A DNA stretch of 64,000 nucleotides from Gammaproteobacteria bacterium (GTDB lineage: Bacteria > Pseudomonadota > Gammaproteobacteria > JACKNK01). A program made the position numbers and the translations under genes. The stretch covers positions 1-64,000 of the forward strand of contig JACKNJ010000005.1 in NCBI GenBank assembly GCA_024234895.1, in the 5' to 3' direction. Under the pieces are notes generated by a model. The model worked only from the letters and a program-made list of their open reading frames with translations, was not told the origin of the DNA and searched no databases. How positions within the stretch are numbered: the stretch's first letter is position 1; each line of letters begins with the position of its first letter. This document shows positions 1 through 7,917 of this stretch, in pieces.

Positions 1-2
1 AT

Positions 3-50
3 GGTGACGAGATCAACCAGCTTGATCGGCTGATCCGGGAAAACCTGTGA
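3..50 (+). CDS. C-terminal end of an unidentified upstream gene (partial)
   Basis: An open frame enters from the left edge at base 3 and stops at TGA 48-50, giving a charged, helical-looking tail ending LIRENL. Only 15 residues are visible, so no family can be assigned. It points toward the 3' end of lon (convergent), and a hairpin follows it directly. The ATG at base 1 lies in another frame and is not taken as a start. Confidence 0.4.
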   Translation, partial: GDEINQLDRLIRENL

Positions 51-54
51 TGAG

Positions 55-92
55 CGGATGGCGGGGAGTGGTGTTCACCGCCCCGTCATCCG
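55..92. terminator. hairpin between convergent gene ends
   Basis: Two 12-base arms (55-66 and 81-92) pair with one mismatch around a 14-base loop. It lies just after the stop at 50 and before the lon stop at 139. There is no clear T-run, so a bidirectional terminator role is inferred from position. Confidence 0.4.
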
Positions 93-138
93 GCATCACG
101 GACGCTTCGGCGTGGACGAAGCGATTCCGCGTCATGGA

Positions 139-2562
139 TTAATGCGAGGAAGCCAGAATCGCCTTGTACACGTCGAGATAGTGTTTGGCGAAGTGCGCGC
201 TGAAGCCTTCGCGGATGTGTTTGGGGAGTTCTTCGAAGTCGCGGCGGTTGGCTTCCGGGAGGATCAGTTCCATGACGCCGTTGCGGCGCGCGGCGATGAC
301 TTTTTCCTTGATGCCGCCGACCGGCAGGACGTGGCCGGTGAGGGTGATTTCGCCGGTCATCGCGAGGGGGCGGTTGATGGATTTGCCGCGTGCCAGGGAG
401 AGCAGGGCGGTGGTCATGGTGACGCCGGCGCTGGGGCCGTCCTTGGGGGTGGCGCCTTCGGGGACGTGGAGGTGGAGGAAGCGGTTATCTAGGAAATCGG
501 CGGGGGCGCCGAAGTCGGCGAGGTGGGCGGACAGGTAGCTGTAGGCGATCTGCGCGGATTCCTGCATGACCTCGCCGAGTTTGCCGGTGAGCTTGAAGCC
601 GCTGTTGCGGCTGTGCACGACGGTGGCTTCGACATCCAGGGTGGCGCCGCCCATCGCGGTCCAGGCGAGGCCGGTGACGACGCCGACGCCGCGCATCGGT
701 TTGGTCTTCTGGAAGTAGGGTTGGCCGAGGTAGTCGCTTAAGTTTTTCGCGCTGACAGAGATGGGCTTGCCTTTGTTCTTGCCGCGCGCAGTGAGGATTT
801 TCACGGCGGCCTTGCGCAGGATGCGGCCGAGCAGCTTTTCAAGGTGGCGCACGCCGGCTTCGCGGGCGAAGCCTTCGATGATCGCAGTCAGGGCAGCGTC
901 GGTGAGTTTGACCTGGCTCGCTTTGAGGCCGGCGCGTTCGAGCAGGCGCGGCCACAGGTGGTTTTTCGCGATCGCGATCTTCTCGCTGGTGATGTAGCCG
1001 GCGAGGCGGATGATTTCCATGCGGTCGAGCAGCGGCCCGGGGATGCCGTCGAGCTGGTTGGCGGTGCACACGAACAGGGCCTTGGAGAGGTCGAAACGCA
1101 CGTCCAGGTAGTGGTCCTGGAAGTCGCTGTTCTGTTCCGGGTCGAGGACTTCGAGCAGTGCGGAGGCCGGGTCGCCGTGGTAGCTGGCGCCGATCTTGTC
1201 GATCTCGTCGAGCATGATGACGGGGTTGGCGGTCTGCACGTCCTTGAGGGCGTGCACGATCTTGCCGGGCATGGCGCCGACGTAGGTGCGGCGGTGGCCC
1301 TTGATCTCGGCCTCATCACGCATGCCGCCGACCGAGAAGCGGTAAAACTTGCGGCCGAGCGCGTCGGCGATGGAGCGGCCGATGGAAGTCTTGCCGACGC
1401 CGGGCGGGCCGACCAGCAGCACGATGGAGCCGCCGACCTCACCCTTGAGGGCGCCGATCGCGAGGAATTCGATGATGCGGTCCTTGACGTCGTCGAGGCC
1501 GTCGTGGTCGCGATCAAGCACCGCGCGGGCCTTCTTGAGGTTGAGCTTGTCCTTGGAGTGCACGCCCCAGGGCAGGGCGGTGATCCAGTCCAGGTAGTTG
1601 CGCGAGACGCCGTATTCGGACGAGCCTTTTTCAAGGATGCGCAGCTTGTCGAGTTCCTCGTCGATGCGTTCCCGCACGGCCTCGGGGACGGTGAGTTTGT
1701 CCAGGCGGTCGGTGAAGCGTTCGAGGTCCGCCTCGCGGTCGTCCTTGGCGAGGCCGAGTTCCTTCTGGATCGCCTTCAACTGCTCGCGCAGGAAGAACTT
1801 GCGCTGCTGGTCGTCAACCTTGTCCTCGACCTGGCTGCGGATCTTGCTTTGCAGCTTGGCGAGTTCGAGTTCCTTGTTGAGCAGTACCAGCACCTTCTCC
1901 ATGCGTTCGAGCAGCGGGAAGGTGGCGAGCACGGCCTGGAGTTCATTGCGGTCGGCACTGGTCAGGCTGGCGGCGAAATCGGTGAGCTTGGACGGTTCGT
2001 TCGGGTTGATGCGCTGCGCGAAGTACTGCACCTCCTCGCGGTAGAGCGGGTTCAGCGGCAGCAGGTCCTTGATGGTGTTGATGATCGCGACGCCGTAGGC
2101 CTTGATCTGGTGCATGTCGCCGCCGAGCGGTTCGTCCGGGTAGTCGACGCGGACGCGGTAGGGCGGCTCGGTCGACAGCCATTTCCTGATGCGGAAGCGG
2201 CGCACGCCCTCGGCGATGAACTGGATCTTGCCGTCCTCGCCGGTCGGGTTGTGCATGCGCACCATGGTGCCGACGGCGTGGAAATCCGCCGCGCCGGCCA
2301 TGCGGTCGGTGTCGTCGGGCTTGATCAGGACCATGCCGACCATGTGCTGCTCGGTTTCGCCGATCGCCTTGACCGTGGACAGCCACGGCTCCTCGTTCAT
2401 CAACAGCGGCTGCGCCTGCGCGGGGAAGAACGGGCGCTCGGACAGCGGCAGCAGATGCAGTTCGTCCGGCGGCTCCTGGTGGGAGATCGTCAGCGCGTTC
2501 ATCTCGACGATCTCGTGGGCGTCGAGGAATTCCTCTGGGTCGTTGTTGTCGTTGTCGTTCAT
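139..2562 (-). CDS. lon: ATP-dependent Lon protease
   Basis: An 807-residue cytoplasmic AAA+ serine protease that degrades damaged and regulatory proteins. The N-terminal substrate-binding LAN domain covers about residues 35-225, followed by a helical coiled region. The Walker A motif GPPGVGKT is at 385-392, with a Walker B (MLDEIDK) about 65 residues later. The proteolytic domain has the PKDGPSAG motif with catalytic Ser711, and Lys754 in GGIKEK. The 43-residue spacing equals that of E. coli Ser679/Lys722. Length is close to the usual 780-810. It is transcribed divergently from the thioredoxin gene across a 167-bp gap. The extreme N-terminus is acidic (Asp/Asn-rich) and likely not conserved. 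Confidence 0.97.
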   Translation of the reverse strand: MNDNDNNDPEEFLDAHEIVEMNALTISHQEPPDELHLLPLSERPFFPAQAQPLLMNEEPWLSTVKAIGETEQHMVGMVLIKPDDTDRMAGAADFHAVGTMVRMHNPTGEDGKIQFIAEGVRRFRIRKWLSTEPPYRVRVDYPDEPLGGDMHQIKAYGVAIINTIKDLLPLNPLYREEVQYFAQRINPNEPSKLTDFAASLTSADRNELQAVLATFPLLERMEKVLVLLNKELELAKLQSKIRSQVEDKVDDQQRKFFLREQLKAIQKELGLAKDDREADLERFTDRLDKLTVPEAVRERIDEELDKLRILEKGSSEYGVSRNYLDWITALPWGVHSKDKLNLKKARAVLDRDHDGLDDVKDRIIEFLAIGALKGEVGGSIVLLVGPPGVGKTSIGRSIADALGRKFYRFSVGGMRDEAEIKGHRRTYVGAMPGKIVHALKDVQTANPVIMLDEIDKIGASYHGDPASALLEVLDPEQNSDFQDHYLDVRFDLSKALFVCTANQLDGIPGPLLDRMEIIRLAGYITSEKIAIAKNHLWPRLLERAGLKASQVKLTDAALTAIIEGFAREAGVRHLEKLLGRILRKAAVKILTARGKNKGKPISVSAKNLSDYLGQPYFQKTKPMRGVGVVTGLAWTAMGGATLDVEATVVHSRNSGFKLTGKLGEVMQESAQIAYSYLSAHLADFGAPADFLDNRFLHLHVPEGATPKDGPSAGVTMTTALLSLARGKSINRPLAMTGEITLTGHVLPVGGIKEKVIAARRNGVMELILPEANRRDFEELPKHIREGFSAHFAKHYLDVYKAILASSH

Positions 2563-2686
2563 GACTCGGTCGGTCGCGTCGTTAGAGATTGTTCATCGAT
2601 ATGGGTGGCGATGATCATCGTTCAAGTTAGACCTTCAGATGCATAGGGTTCGAACGGGCATATCAGCGAACCCTGATCGATGCGTG

Positions 2687-2692
2687 TATACT
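2687..2692 (+). promoter_or_regulatory. candidate -10 element for the thioredoxin gene
   Basis: The hexamer TATACT lies 37 bases upstream of the GTG start at 2730, in the intergenic region shared with divergent lon. No good -35 hexamer is visible at 16-18 bases upstream, so the assignment rests mainly on the -10 match. Confidence 0.35.
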
Positions 2693-2729
2693 GCGAAACT
2701 TTCGCCGAATTCAGATTAGGGGACCGCCC

Positions 2730-3104
2730 GTGGCCTACGTGGAACTGACCAAAGACAACTTCGAGCAGATCGTCACCGAGAACGACATGGTGATCGTGGA
2801 CTTCTGGGCCGAGTGGTGTGGCCCGTGCAAGATGTTCGGACCGGTCTTCGAGAAGGTTTCCGAGGATCATCCGGACGCCGTGTTCGCGAAGGTGAACACC
2901 GAGGTCGAGCAGGAAATCGCTTCCTGGTTCCAGATCCGTTCCATCCCGACCCTGATGATCTTCCGCGAGAAGATCATCATCTTCTCCCAGGCCGGCGCGC
3001 TGCCGGAGGGCAGCTTCCGTCAGGTCATCGAGAAGGCCAAGGAGCTGGACATGGTCGAGGTCAAGAAGCAGGTCGCCGAGCAGCAGGCGCAGCAGGCTCA
3101 GTAA
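2730..3104 (+). CDS. thioredoxin-family protein
   Basis: A 124-residue cytoplasmic thioredoxin-fold protein with the classical active site WCGPC near residues 29-33 and the conserved cis-Pro loop SIPTLMIF. It should reduce protein disulfides using thioredoxin reductase. The start is GTG at 2730, with an AGGGGA Shine-Dalgarno about 8 bases upstream. Compared with E. coli TrxA (about 108 aa) it carries a C-terminal tail of about 15 residues ending in a Gln/Ala-rich stretch (EQQAQQAQ). It is a single-gene unit, divergent from lon and followed by a strong terminator. Calling it the housekeeping thioredoxin would go beyond what is visible. Confidence 0.9.
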   Translation: MAYVELTKDNFEQIVTENDMVIVDFWAEWCGPCKMFGPVFEKVSEDHPDAVFAKVNTEVEQEIASWFQIRSIPTLMIFREKIIIFSQAGALPEGSFRQVIEKAKELDMVEVKKQVAEQQAQQAQ

Positions 3105-3124
3105 GACCGCCGCCTGGCCGGTAA

Positions 3125-3164
3125 ACAAAAAGCCCGCCGATGGAGACATCGGCGGGCTTTTTGT
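3125..3164. terminator. bidirectional intrinsic terminator
   Basis: Near-perfect 18-base arms (3125-3142 and 3147-3164) form a GC-rich stem with A-run and T-run flanks, around a 4-base loop. It follows the thioredoxin stop at 3104 and could also serve the convergent cbb operon. Confidence 0.9.
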
Positions 3165-3187
3165 TTGTGCGGGTTGAAGTCCCGATT

Positions 3188-3255
3188 GTGGGAGCGGCGT
3201 CCCGCCGCGATGGGGCGCCGGTCAGATCGGTATCGCGGCGGGACGCCGCTCCTAC
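3188..3255. repeat. REP-like palindrome, GTGGGAGCGGCGT family
   Basis: Two inverted copies of a short motif (GTGGGAGCGGCGTCCCGCCG and its complement) flank a 20-30 base spacer. Related pairs occur at 28863-28932, 38005-38078 and 40957-41029, with a single arm at 44495-44518. All copies are intergenic. Confidence 0.8.
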
Positions 3256-3361
3256 GGTGGCCGTAGCACGGCTGGCTTCGACTCCGCTCAGCCAACGGGC
3301 CTGGTTGCAGGCCGGTTTAAGGCGCGTAGCGCCGTAGCCGGCTTGCGGCATGGATCGTAGG

Positions 3362-3399
3362 CACCAAGCCGGCAACGCTTCGCTTATCCCGGCCTACAT
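3362..3399. repeat. REP-like repeat, GTAGGCCGG family (minus orientation)
   Basis: Read on the minus strand this begins GTAGGCCGGGATAAGCG and continues into GTTGCCGGCTTGGTG. A closely matching copy lies at 44844-44879 in plus orientation. The stretch 3256-3416 otherwise holds only degenerate palindromic pieces and no gene. Confidence 0.65.
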
Positions 3400-3416
3400 C
3401 TCGGGTTGATCCCTGC

Positions 3417-5810
3417 TTAGCCGGTGAGGGCGGCGAAGACGTTGGGCAGGCGTTCGGGCAACCGCTCCACGTGGTCGACGATGGAGAAGTTGTTCTCGCC
3501 GAAGATGCGCGCGACGTAGCGGTCGGCCTGCGGGTCCAGGGTCAGGCAGTAGGTGTAGATGCCTTTCATGGCCAGGTCTTCGACGGCTTTCTTGGCGTCG
3601 TGGCGCAGGTACTGCGGGTCGCGTTCGTCGATGTCCGCCGGTTCGCCGTCGGTGATCAGCAGCACCAGGCGCTTTTGCGCGGGCTGGTTGCTGAGGTGCC
3701 AGCCGGCGTGACGCAGGGCCGCGCCCATGCGGGTCGACAGGTTGCCCTTCATGCCGGCCATGCGTGACTTGGCTTCATCGTCGTACTTCTGATCGAAATC
3801 CTTGAAGCGGTAGTACTGCACGTCGTGACGGCCGTCGGAGGCGAAGCCGTGGATTGCGAAGTTGTCGCCGATGGAGTCGATCGCCCAGGACAGCAGGCCG
3901 GTGGCCTCGCGGGTCAGTTCGAGAATGCTCGGCTGGTCCTCGTAACCGTTCTCGCCTTCGGCGATGTCGCCGATCTTCTCGTTGGTCGACTCGGACAGGT
4001 CCATCAGCACGACGATCGACAGGTCGCGCACGTGGCGGGTGATGCGGATGTTGATGCGCGGGTCCGGCATGATGCCGCGACGGATGTCGATCATTGCGCG
4101 CACAGCCGCGTTCAGATCCAGTTCCTCGCCTTCCTCATAACCGCGCCGGCGGACGATGCCCTGCGGCTGCATGGCGTCGATCAGGTGGCGGATGCGCGAC
4201 GCGACCGGCTTGTGCTTGACCAGGATTTCATCCATGACCTTGGGGTCGCCACGGCCCTGACGGCGCTCGATCACGGTCGCCCAGTCGGGGCGGGCGAGCT
4301 GCACGTGGTAATCCCATTCCGGGTAGTGGAACGGGTCGGAGACCGGCTCCTTGCCTTCGGCCTCGTTCCAGCTCTTGGTGGTTTCGAGGTCGTCCTCGTA
4401 CGGGAACAGTTCGGTCGACAGCACCAGGATTTCGTCGTGGTCGTCGTGGGTCATCTCCGAGTCGATCTCGTTGATGAACTCCATCAGGCCGACGTTGCGT
4501 CGCACCGGCCCCTGGCTGGACGGCAGATAGTCCACGCCCTGGGTCTCGAACATGTTCTCGGCGAAATCCCAGAAGTAGCGGTTGTCGTCGCGGTAGGGGA
4601 TCGGCCAGTCGGTGAGGATGCGCACGCTGGGGATCTTGGCGATGGTCTGGACACGGTTGTAGAAGTCCACGCCAGCCATCCAGCTCAGGTTGCGGGCGTA
4701 AGGGTCCTTCTCCAGTTTCTCGACGAACTCGGCGGCGACGTCGTTGATCAAGGCCTCGCGGTCGGTGTAGTCCGGGTCCATGATCGCGCGCGTGGTTCGC
4801 AGCATCACGTCCATGGTCTCGTGCGGGGCGCCGTACGGGTCGTCCTTGTCTTTCGGATCGAGCTGGGCGGTGAAGAACTGCAACCAGAGTTTGCGCAGGC
4901 CGGGGAATTCCCGGTACGCGAGGTATTCGATGCGGGCGTCCTCGAACATCTCGATGAAGCGCATCTGTGCCTGCGAGAGTTCTTCCCCCGAGATCGGATC
5001 GCGGGTGTAGACCATGTGCGCGGCGGCGTGCGCCACGGTGGCGCGGTAGACCTCCATGCCGTCGATGCCGCGGAACGGATCGAAGGCATCCGGGATGTGG
5101 ATCTGGAACTTCTCGATGAACGGTTTCAGGCCCTTGCGGGTCTCGAAGTCGCCAGCGGTCGGGCGCATGTAGAACGAGCGGCCCCACAGCGCGCGTAGGT
5201 AGAAGTTGAGCTTGCGCTGGTTGTTGACGAACAGGGTGCCGCGCCGCTCGGCCTTGAGCATGGCCTTGGCGGATTCGGTCTTGATCGCGAAGTAGGCCAT
5301 CTGGCCATCGAGATCGCGCGCATGCGCCTGCGCGCCGAACATCACCCAGCGGCGCAGGCCGCCCAGGGTCAGCTTGGCGAGCAGCTCGTCGAGATTCTCC
5401 ATCATCGGGCGCAGGCCGCGCGGGGCCTTGCCGGTCATCTGATGGAGCAGCTTCAGGAAGCCGCGCAGCACCTCCGCGTCGCCAAGGCGACCGGCGGCCA
5501 TCGGCAGGTTCTGGATGATCAGGGTGATGACGCTGCCCGAGGTGTGCGAGGACAGCTTCATCATCGCCTCGACGATGTCGGGGATGACGTCCTCGCCAAC
5601 TTCCTTGGCGACGCCCGGCATTTCCTGGATGTAGGACAGCACCAGGTCCTGGCCGCGCCCCATCACGCACATCGCGCGCATGCCTTCCAGATAGTTCTGG
5701 AGGCCGCGCGGGGACATCACGCGCTGGGCTTCGTGATAGGACGATTCGAGCGCCTCACGGTGCTCGTGATCGTTCTCGTCGAGGCATTGGATGTAATCGG
5801 AGAAATCCAT
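3417..5810 (-). CDS. cbbO: RuBisCO activation protein CbbO (VWA domain)
   Basis: A 797-residue protein. The N-terminal 580 residues are the CbbO/NorD-like region, and the C-terminal von Willebrand A domain has a MIDAS motif DLSES at 604-608. With the AAA+ ring CbbQ it forms a RuBisCO activase, in which CbbO's VWA domain is the adaptor that docks on RuBisCO so that CbbQ can strip inhibitory sugar phosphates from CbbL. That mechanism comes from work on CbbQO homologues. It is the last gene of cbbL-S-Q-yqhA-O, with yqhA 50 bases upstream. The ATG at 5810 gives a full-length protein. Confidence 0.93.
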   Translation of the reverse strand: MDFSDYIQCLDENDHEHREALESSYHEAQRVMSPRGLQNYLEGMRAMCVMGRGQDLVLSYIQEMPGVAKEVGEDVIPDIVEAMMKLSSHTSGSVITLIIQNLPMAAGRLGDAEVLRGFLKLLHQMTGKAPRGLRPMMENLDELLAKLTLGGLRRWVMFGAQAHARDLDGQMAYFAIKTESAKAMLKAERRGTLFVNNQRKLNFYLRALWGRSFYMRPTAGDFETRKGLKPFIEKFQIHIPDAFDPFRGIDGMEVYRATVAHAAAHMVYTRDPISGEELSQAQMRFIEMFEDARIEYLAYREFPGLRKLWLQFFTAQLDPKDKDDPYGAPHETMDVMLRTTRAIMDPDYTDREALINDVAAEFVEKLEKDPYARNLSWMAGVDFYNRVQTIAKIPSVRILTDWPIPYRDDNRYFWDFAENMFETQGVDYLPSSQGPVRRNVGLMEFINEIDSEMTHDDHDEILVLSTELFPYEDDLETTKSWNEAEGKEPVSDPFHYPEWDYHVQLARPDWATVIERRQGRGDPKVMDEILVKHKPVASRIRHLIDAMQPQGIVRRRGYEEGEELDLNAAVRAMIDIRRGIMPDPRINIRITRHVRDLSIVVLMDLSESTNEKIGDIAEGENGYEDQPSILELTREATGLLSWAIDSIGDNFAIHGFASDGRHDVQYYRFKDFDQKYDDEAKSRMAGMKGNLSTRMGAALRHAGWHLSNQPAQKRLVLLITDGEPADIDERDPQYLRHDAKKAVEDLAMKGIYTYCLTLDPQADRYVARIFGENNFSIVDHVERLPERLPNVFAALTG

Positions 5811-5860
5811 GATGAGGGTCTCCGCGCCGCTGCGGACCGTTCAACGGCCCGCGCCGCGCA

Positions 5861-6352
5861 TCAATGATGCGAGTTCAGGCGATCCACCAGGGCCATCGCG
5901 GCCGCCGACACGACGAAAGTGAGGTGGATCAGCACATACCACATCAATTTTTCGTTATCGATCTGCTCGGCATTCATGAAGGCCTTGAGCAGGTGGATCG
6001 AGGAAATCGCGACGATGGATGCCGCCACCTTCTGTTTCAGCGAGCCGGAATCGAGCTTGCCGAGCCAGGAGAGCTTCTCCTTGCCGTGTTCAAGGTCGAT
6101 CTGCGACACGAAGTTCTCGTAGCCGCTGAGCATGACCATGACCAGCAGACCGCCGACCAGGGCGATGTCGACCAGGCTGAGGATGACCAGGACCAGTTCC
6201 GCTTCCTTCATTTCAAGCAGGTGCGGGACGATGTGCAGCACTTCCTGGAAGAACTTCACGCCAATCAACAACAGGCCGAGGCTCAGACCGAAATAGATCG
6301 GCGCGAGCAGCCAGCGAGCGGCATACAGCAGGTTTTCGAGCTTGCTTTCCAC
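5861..6352 (-). CDS. yqhA: UPF0114/YqhA-family membrane protein inside the cbb operon
   Basis: A 163-residue inner-membrane protein with about four hydrophobic segments. It closely resembles E. coli YqhA: the blocks RWLLAPIYFGLSL, GGLLVMVMLSGYENFVSQ and KVAASIVAISSIHLL are conserved in the family. I chose the GTG start at 6352 because AGAGGA lies 9 bases upstream and family members begin at this point; an upstream start at 6403 would add an unconserved 17-residue leader. Its molecular function is not established. It sits between cbbQ and cbbO, all on one strand, so co-expression with RuBisCO activation genes is likely. A role in inorganic carbon or ion transport is only a guess. Confidence 0.88.
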   Translation of the reverse strand: MESKLENLLYAARWLLAPIYFGLSLGLLLIGVKFFQEVLHIVPHLLEMKEAELVLVILSLVDIALVGGLLVMVMLSGYENFVSQIDLEHGKEKLSWLGKLDSGSLKQKVAASIVAISSIHLLKAFMNAEQIDNEKLMWYVLIHLTFVVSAAAMALVDRLNSHH

Positions 6353-6470
6353 GGGGTGACGTCCTCTGAACGTGAGCTGGGTCGTAGGGGGCGCTTCGCG
6401 CACCGTAACCGGCGTTTGCGTGATTGCACGGACGCGAGATTAGCAGTTCGCGTCGATTGTTCCGGGCGCT

Positions 6471-6497
6471 GGTTTCGGTGCGCGGAGCCCACCCTGC
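6471..6497. repeat. degenerate GGTGCGC/GCGCACC palindrome between cbbQ and yqhA
   Basis: The 157-bp gap between the cbbQ stop and the yqhA start carries a short imperfect palindrome related to copies at 13377-13402 and 63319-63446. It may form an RNA hairpin within the operon transcript. Confidence 0.45.
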
Positions 6498-6509
6498 GAT
6501 GGGCTTTGA

Positions 6510-7316
6510 TCAGAAGTAGGTGTTGACCGCCGCGTTCAGGGTGTCGCGCATGTCCGGGTCGTCGGTCAGCGGCGTCACCAGGGCCATCTGACAGGCGGCC
6601 TCGGCGGAGATGCCCTTGGACATCAGCTGGGCTGCGTAGACCAGCAGACGGGTGGACATGCCTTCATCCAGGCCGTGGCCCTTGAGGTTGCGCGAGCGCT
6701 GCGCGACCTGCACCAGCTTGCCGGCGACTTCCGCGGAGACACCGCCTTCGTGGGCGACGATCTCGGTCTCGATGTCGGTGATCGGGTAGTCGAAGTCCAT
6801 GCCGCCGAAGCGCTGTTTGGTGGACTGCTTGAGGTCCTTCATCAGCGACTGGTAGCCGGGGTTGTAGGAGATGACGATCTGGAAATCCGGGTGCGCGTGG
6901 ACCAGCTCACCCTTCTTTTCCAGCGGCAGCTCGCGACGGTGGTCGGTGAGCGGGTGGATGACGACGGTGGTGTCCTGGCGGGCTTCGACCACCTCGTCGA
7001 GGTAGCAGATCGCGCCGATGCGCGCGGCGACGGTCAGCGGTCCGTCCTGCCACTTGGTGCCGTTGATGTCGAGCAGGAAGCGACCGACCAGGTCGGAGGC
7101 GGTCATGTCTTCGTTACAGGCCACGGTGATCAGCGGCTTGTTGAGCTTCCAGGCCATGTATTCGACGAAGCGGGATTTGCCGCAGCCGGTCGGACCTTTC
7201 AGCATCACCGGCATGCGCGCGGCGTAGGCGGCCTCGAATTTCTGCACCTCGTCGGCGACGGGGCGGTAGTAAGGCTCGTTGGAGATCTGGTACTGGGCGC
7301 TGTCGATGTCGCTCAT
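6510..7316 (-). CDS. cbbQ: RuBisCO activase AAA+ subunit CbbQ
   Basis: A 268-residue MoxR-type AAA+ ATPase of the CbbQ/NorQ/GvpN family. Walker A GPTGCGKS is at residues 41-48 and Walker B ICYLDEV about 60 residues later. It assembles as a hexamer with CbbO and remodels inhibited RuBisCO. The start ATG at 7316 has an AAGGAG site 9 bases upstream; a longer frame reaching 7376 lacks such a site. It lies downstream of cbbS across a hairpin that may act as a partial terminator, which would reduce cbbQ/O expression relative to cbbLS. Confidence 0.95.
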   Translation of the reverse strand: MSDIDSAQYQISNEPYYRPVADEVQKFEAAYAARMPVMLKGPTGCGKSRFVEYMAWKLNKPLITVACNEDMTASDLVGRFLLDINGTKWQDGPLTVAARIGAICYLDEVVEARQDTTVVIHPLTDHRRELPLEKKGELVHAHPDFQIVISYNPGYQSLMKDLKQSTKQRFGGMDFDYPITDIETEIVAHEGGVSAEVAGKLVQVAQRSRNLKGHGLDEGMSTRLLVYAAQLMSKGISAEAACQMALVTPLTDDPDMRDTLNAAVNTYF

Positions 7317-7397
7317 GTCATTCGCTCCTTGGTCGCGAGTGTTGAGTACTTGGGTTTGGGCACTCGGGTTAGGCAATGCCCAGAACCAAGGTCTCTA

Positions 7398-7441
7398 AAG
7401 AAAAAGCCCCCGCCCCGCGGGGCGGAGCAGGGGCTCTTCTT
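7398..7441 (-). terminator. hairpin between cbbS and cbbQ (likely attenuating terminator)
   Basis: On the minus strand a very GC-rich stem (GAGCCCC...GGGGGCTT type arms) ends in a T-run, 30 bases after the cbbS stop. Because cbbQ follows in the same direction, it probably lowers read-through rather than ending the operon, a common arrangement after cbbLS. Confidence 0.75.
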
Positions 7442-7471
7442 GCAGCGGGTTGAAGGTCGTTACCCGAAGGC

Positions 7472-7828
7472 TCAGACCGGCTTGCCGCGGTAGATAACCA
7501 TGGACGCACCAGCGGACTGGGCGAAGTTATCGAAGCCCAGCAGACGAACGTGGTTGTTCGGGTGGGCTTTGTGGCACGCCTCGCACTCGGCAAGGATCGC
7601 GTCGACGTCGGTCTCGCCGAACATCGGCAGCTTCCACATGTACCAGTAGTTCTGGAACGCGTTCTGCGGCTCGGTGTGCTCGATGCCCGGGTTCCAGCCC
7701 TTGGAAACGATGTATTCGATCTGCTTGCGGATCTGATCGTTGCTCATGGACGGCAGGTAGGAGAAGGTCTCGAACTTGCGGCTGTTCACATCTTCCAGGC
7801 TGGAAGCGTAATCCTGCATATCACTCAT
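7472..7828 (-). CDS. cbbS: RuBisCO small subunit, form I
   Basis: A 118-residue small subunit, with the conserved N-terminal ETFSYLP block and the region around GWNPGIEHTEP typical of form IA small subunits. It caps the CbbL octamer to form the L8S8 holoenzyme that carboxylates ribulose-1,5-bisphosphate. It lies 89 bases after cbbL in the same orientation. The start ATG at 7828 is preceded by a plausible GGAGT site. Confidence 0.97.
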   Translation of the reverse strand: MSDMQDYASSLEDVNSRKFETFSYLPSMSNDQIRKQIEYIVSKGWNPGIEHTEPQNAFQNYWYMWKLPMFGETDVDAILAECEACHKAHPNNHVRLLGFDNFAQSAGASMVIYRGKPV

Positions 7829-7917
7829 GGGTGTTTACTCCGATATGGATTTCGAATTTGTACTCATCGACCGGGTGCGGCACCGGCGGACTGCGCCGGG
7901 CCGCATCCGGGTGGGCG

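Noticed and set aside
844..2646. A 600-codon open frame antisense to lon
   Set aside because: Shadow frame caused by high GC at third positions; no motif, and lon is unambiguous.
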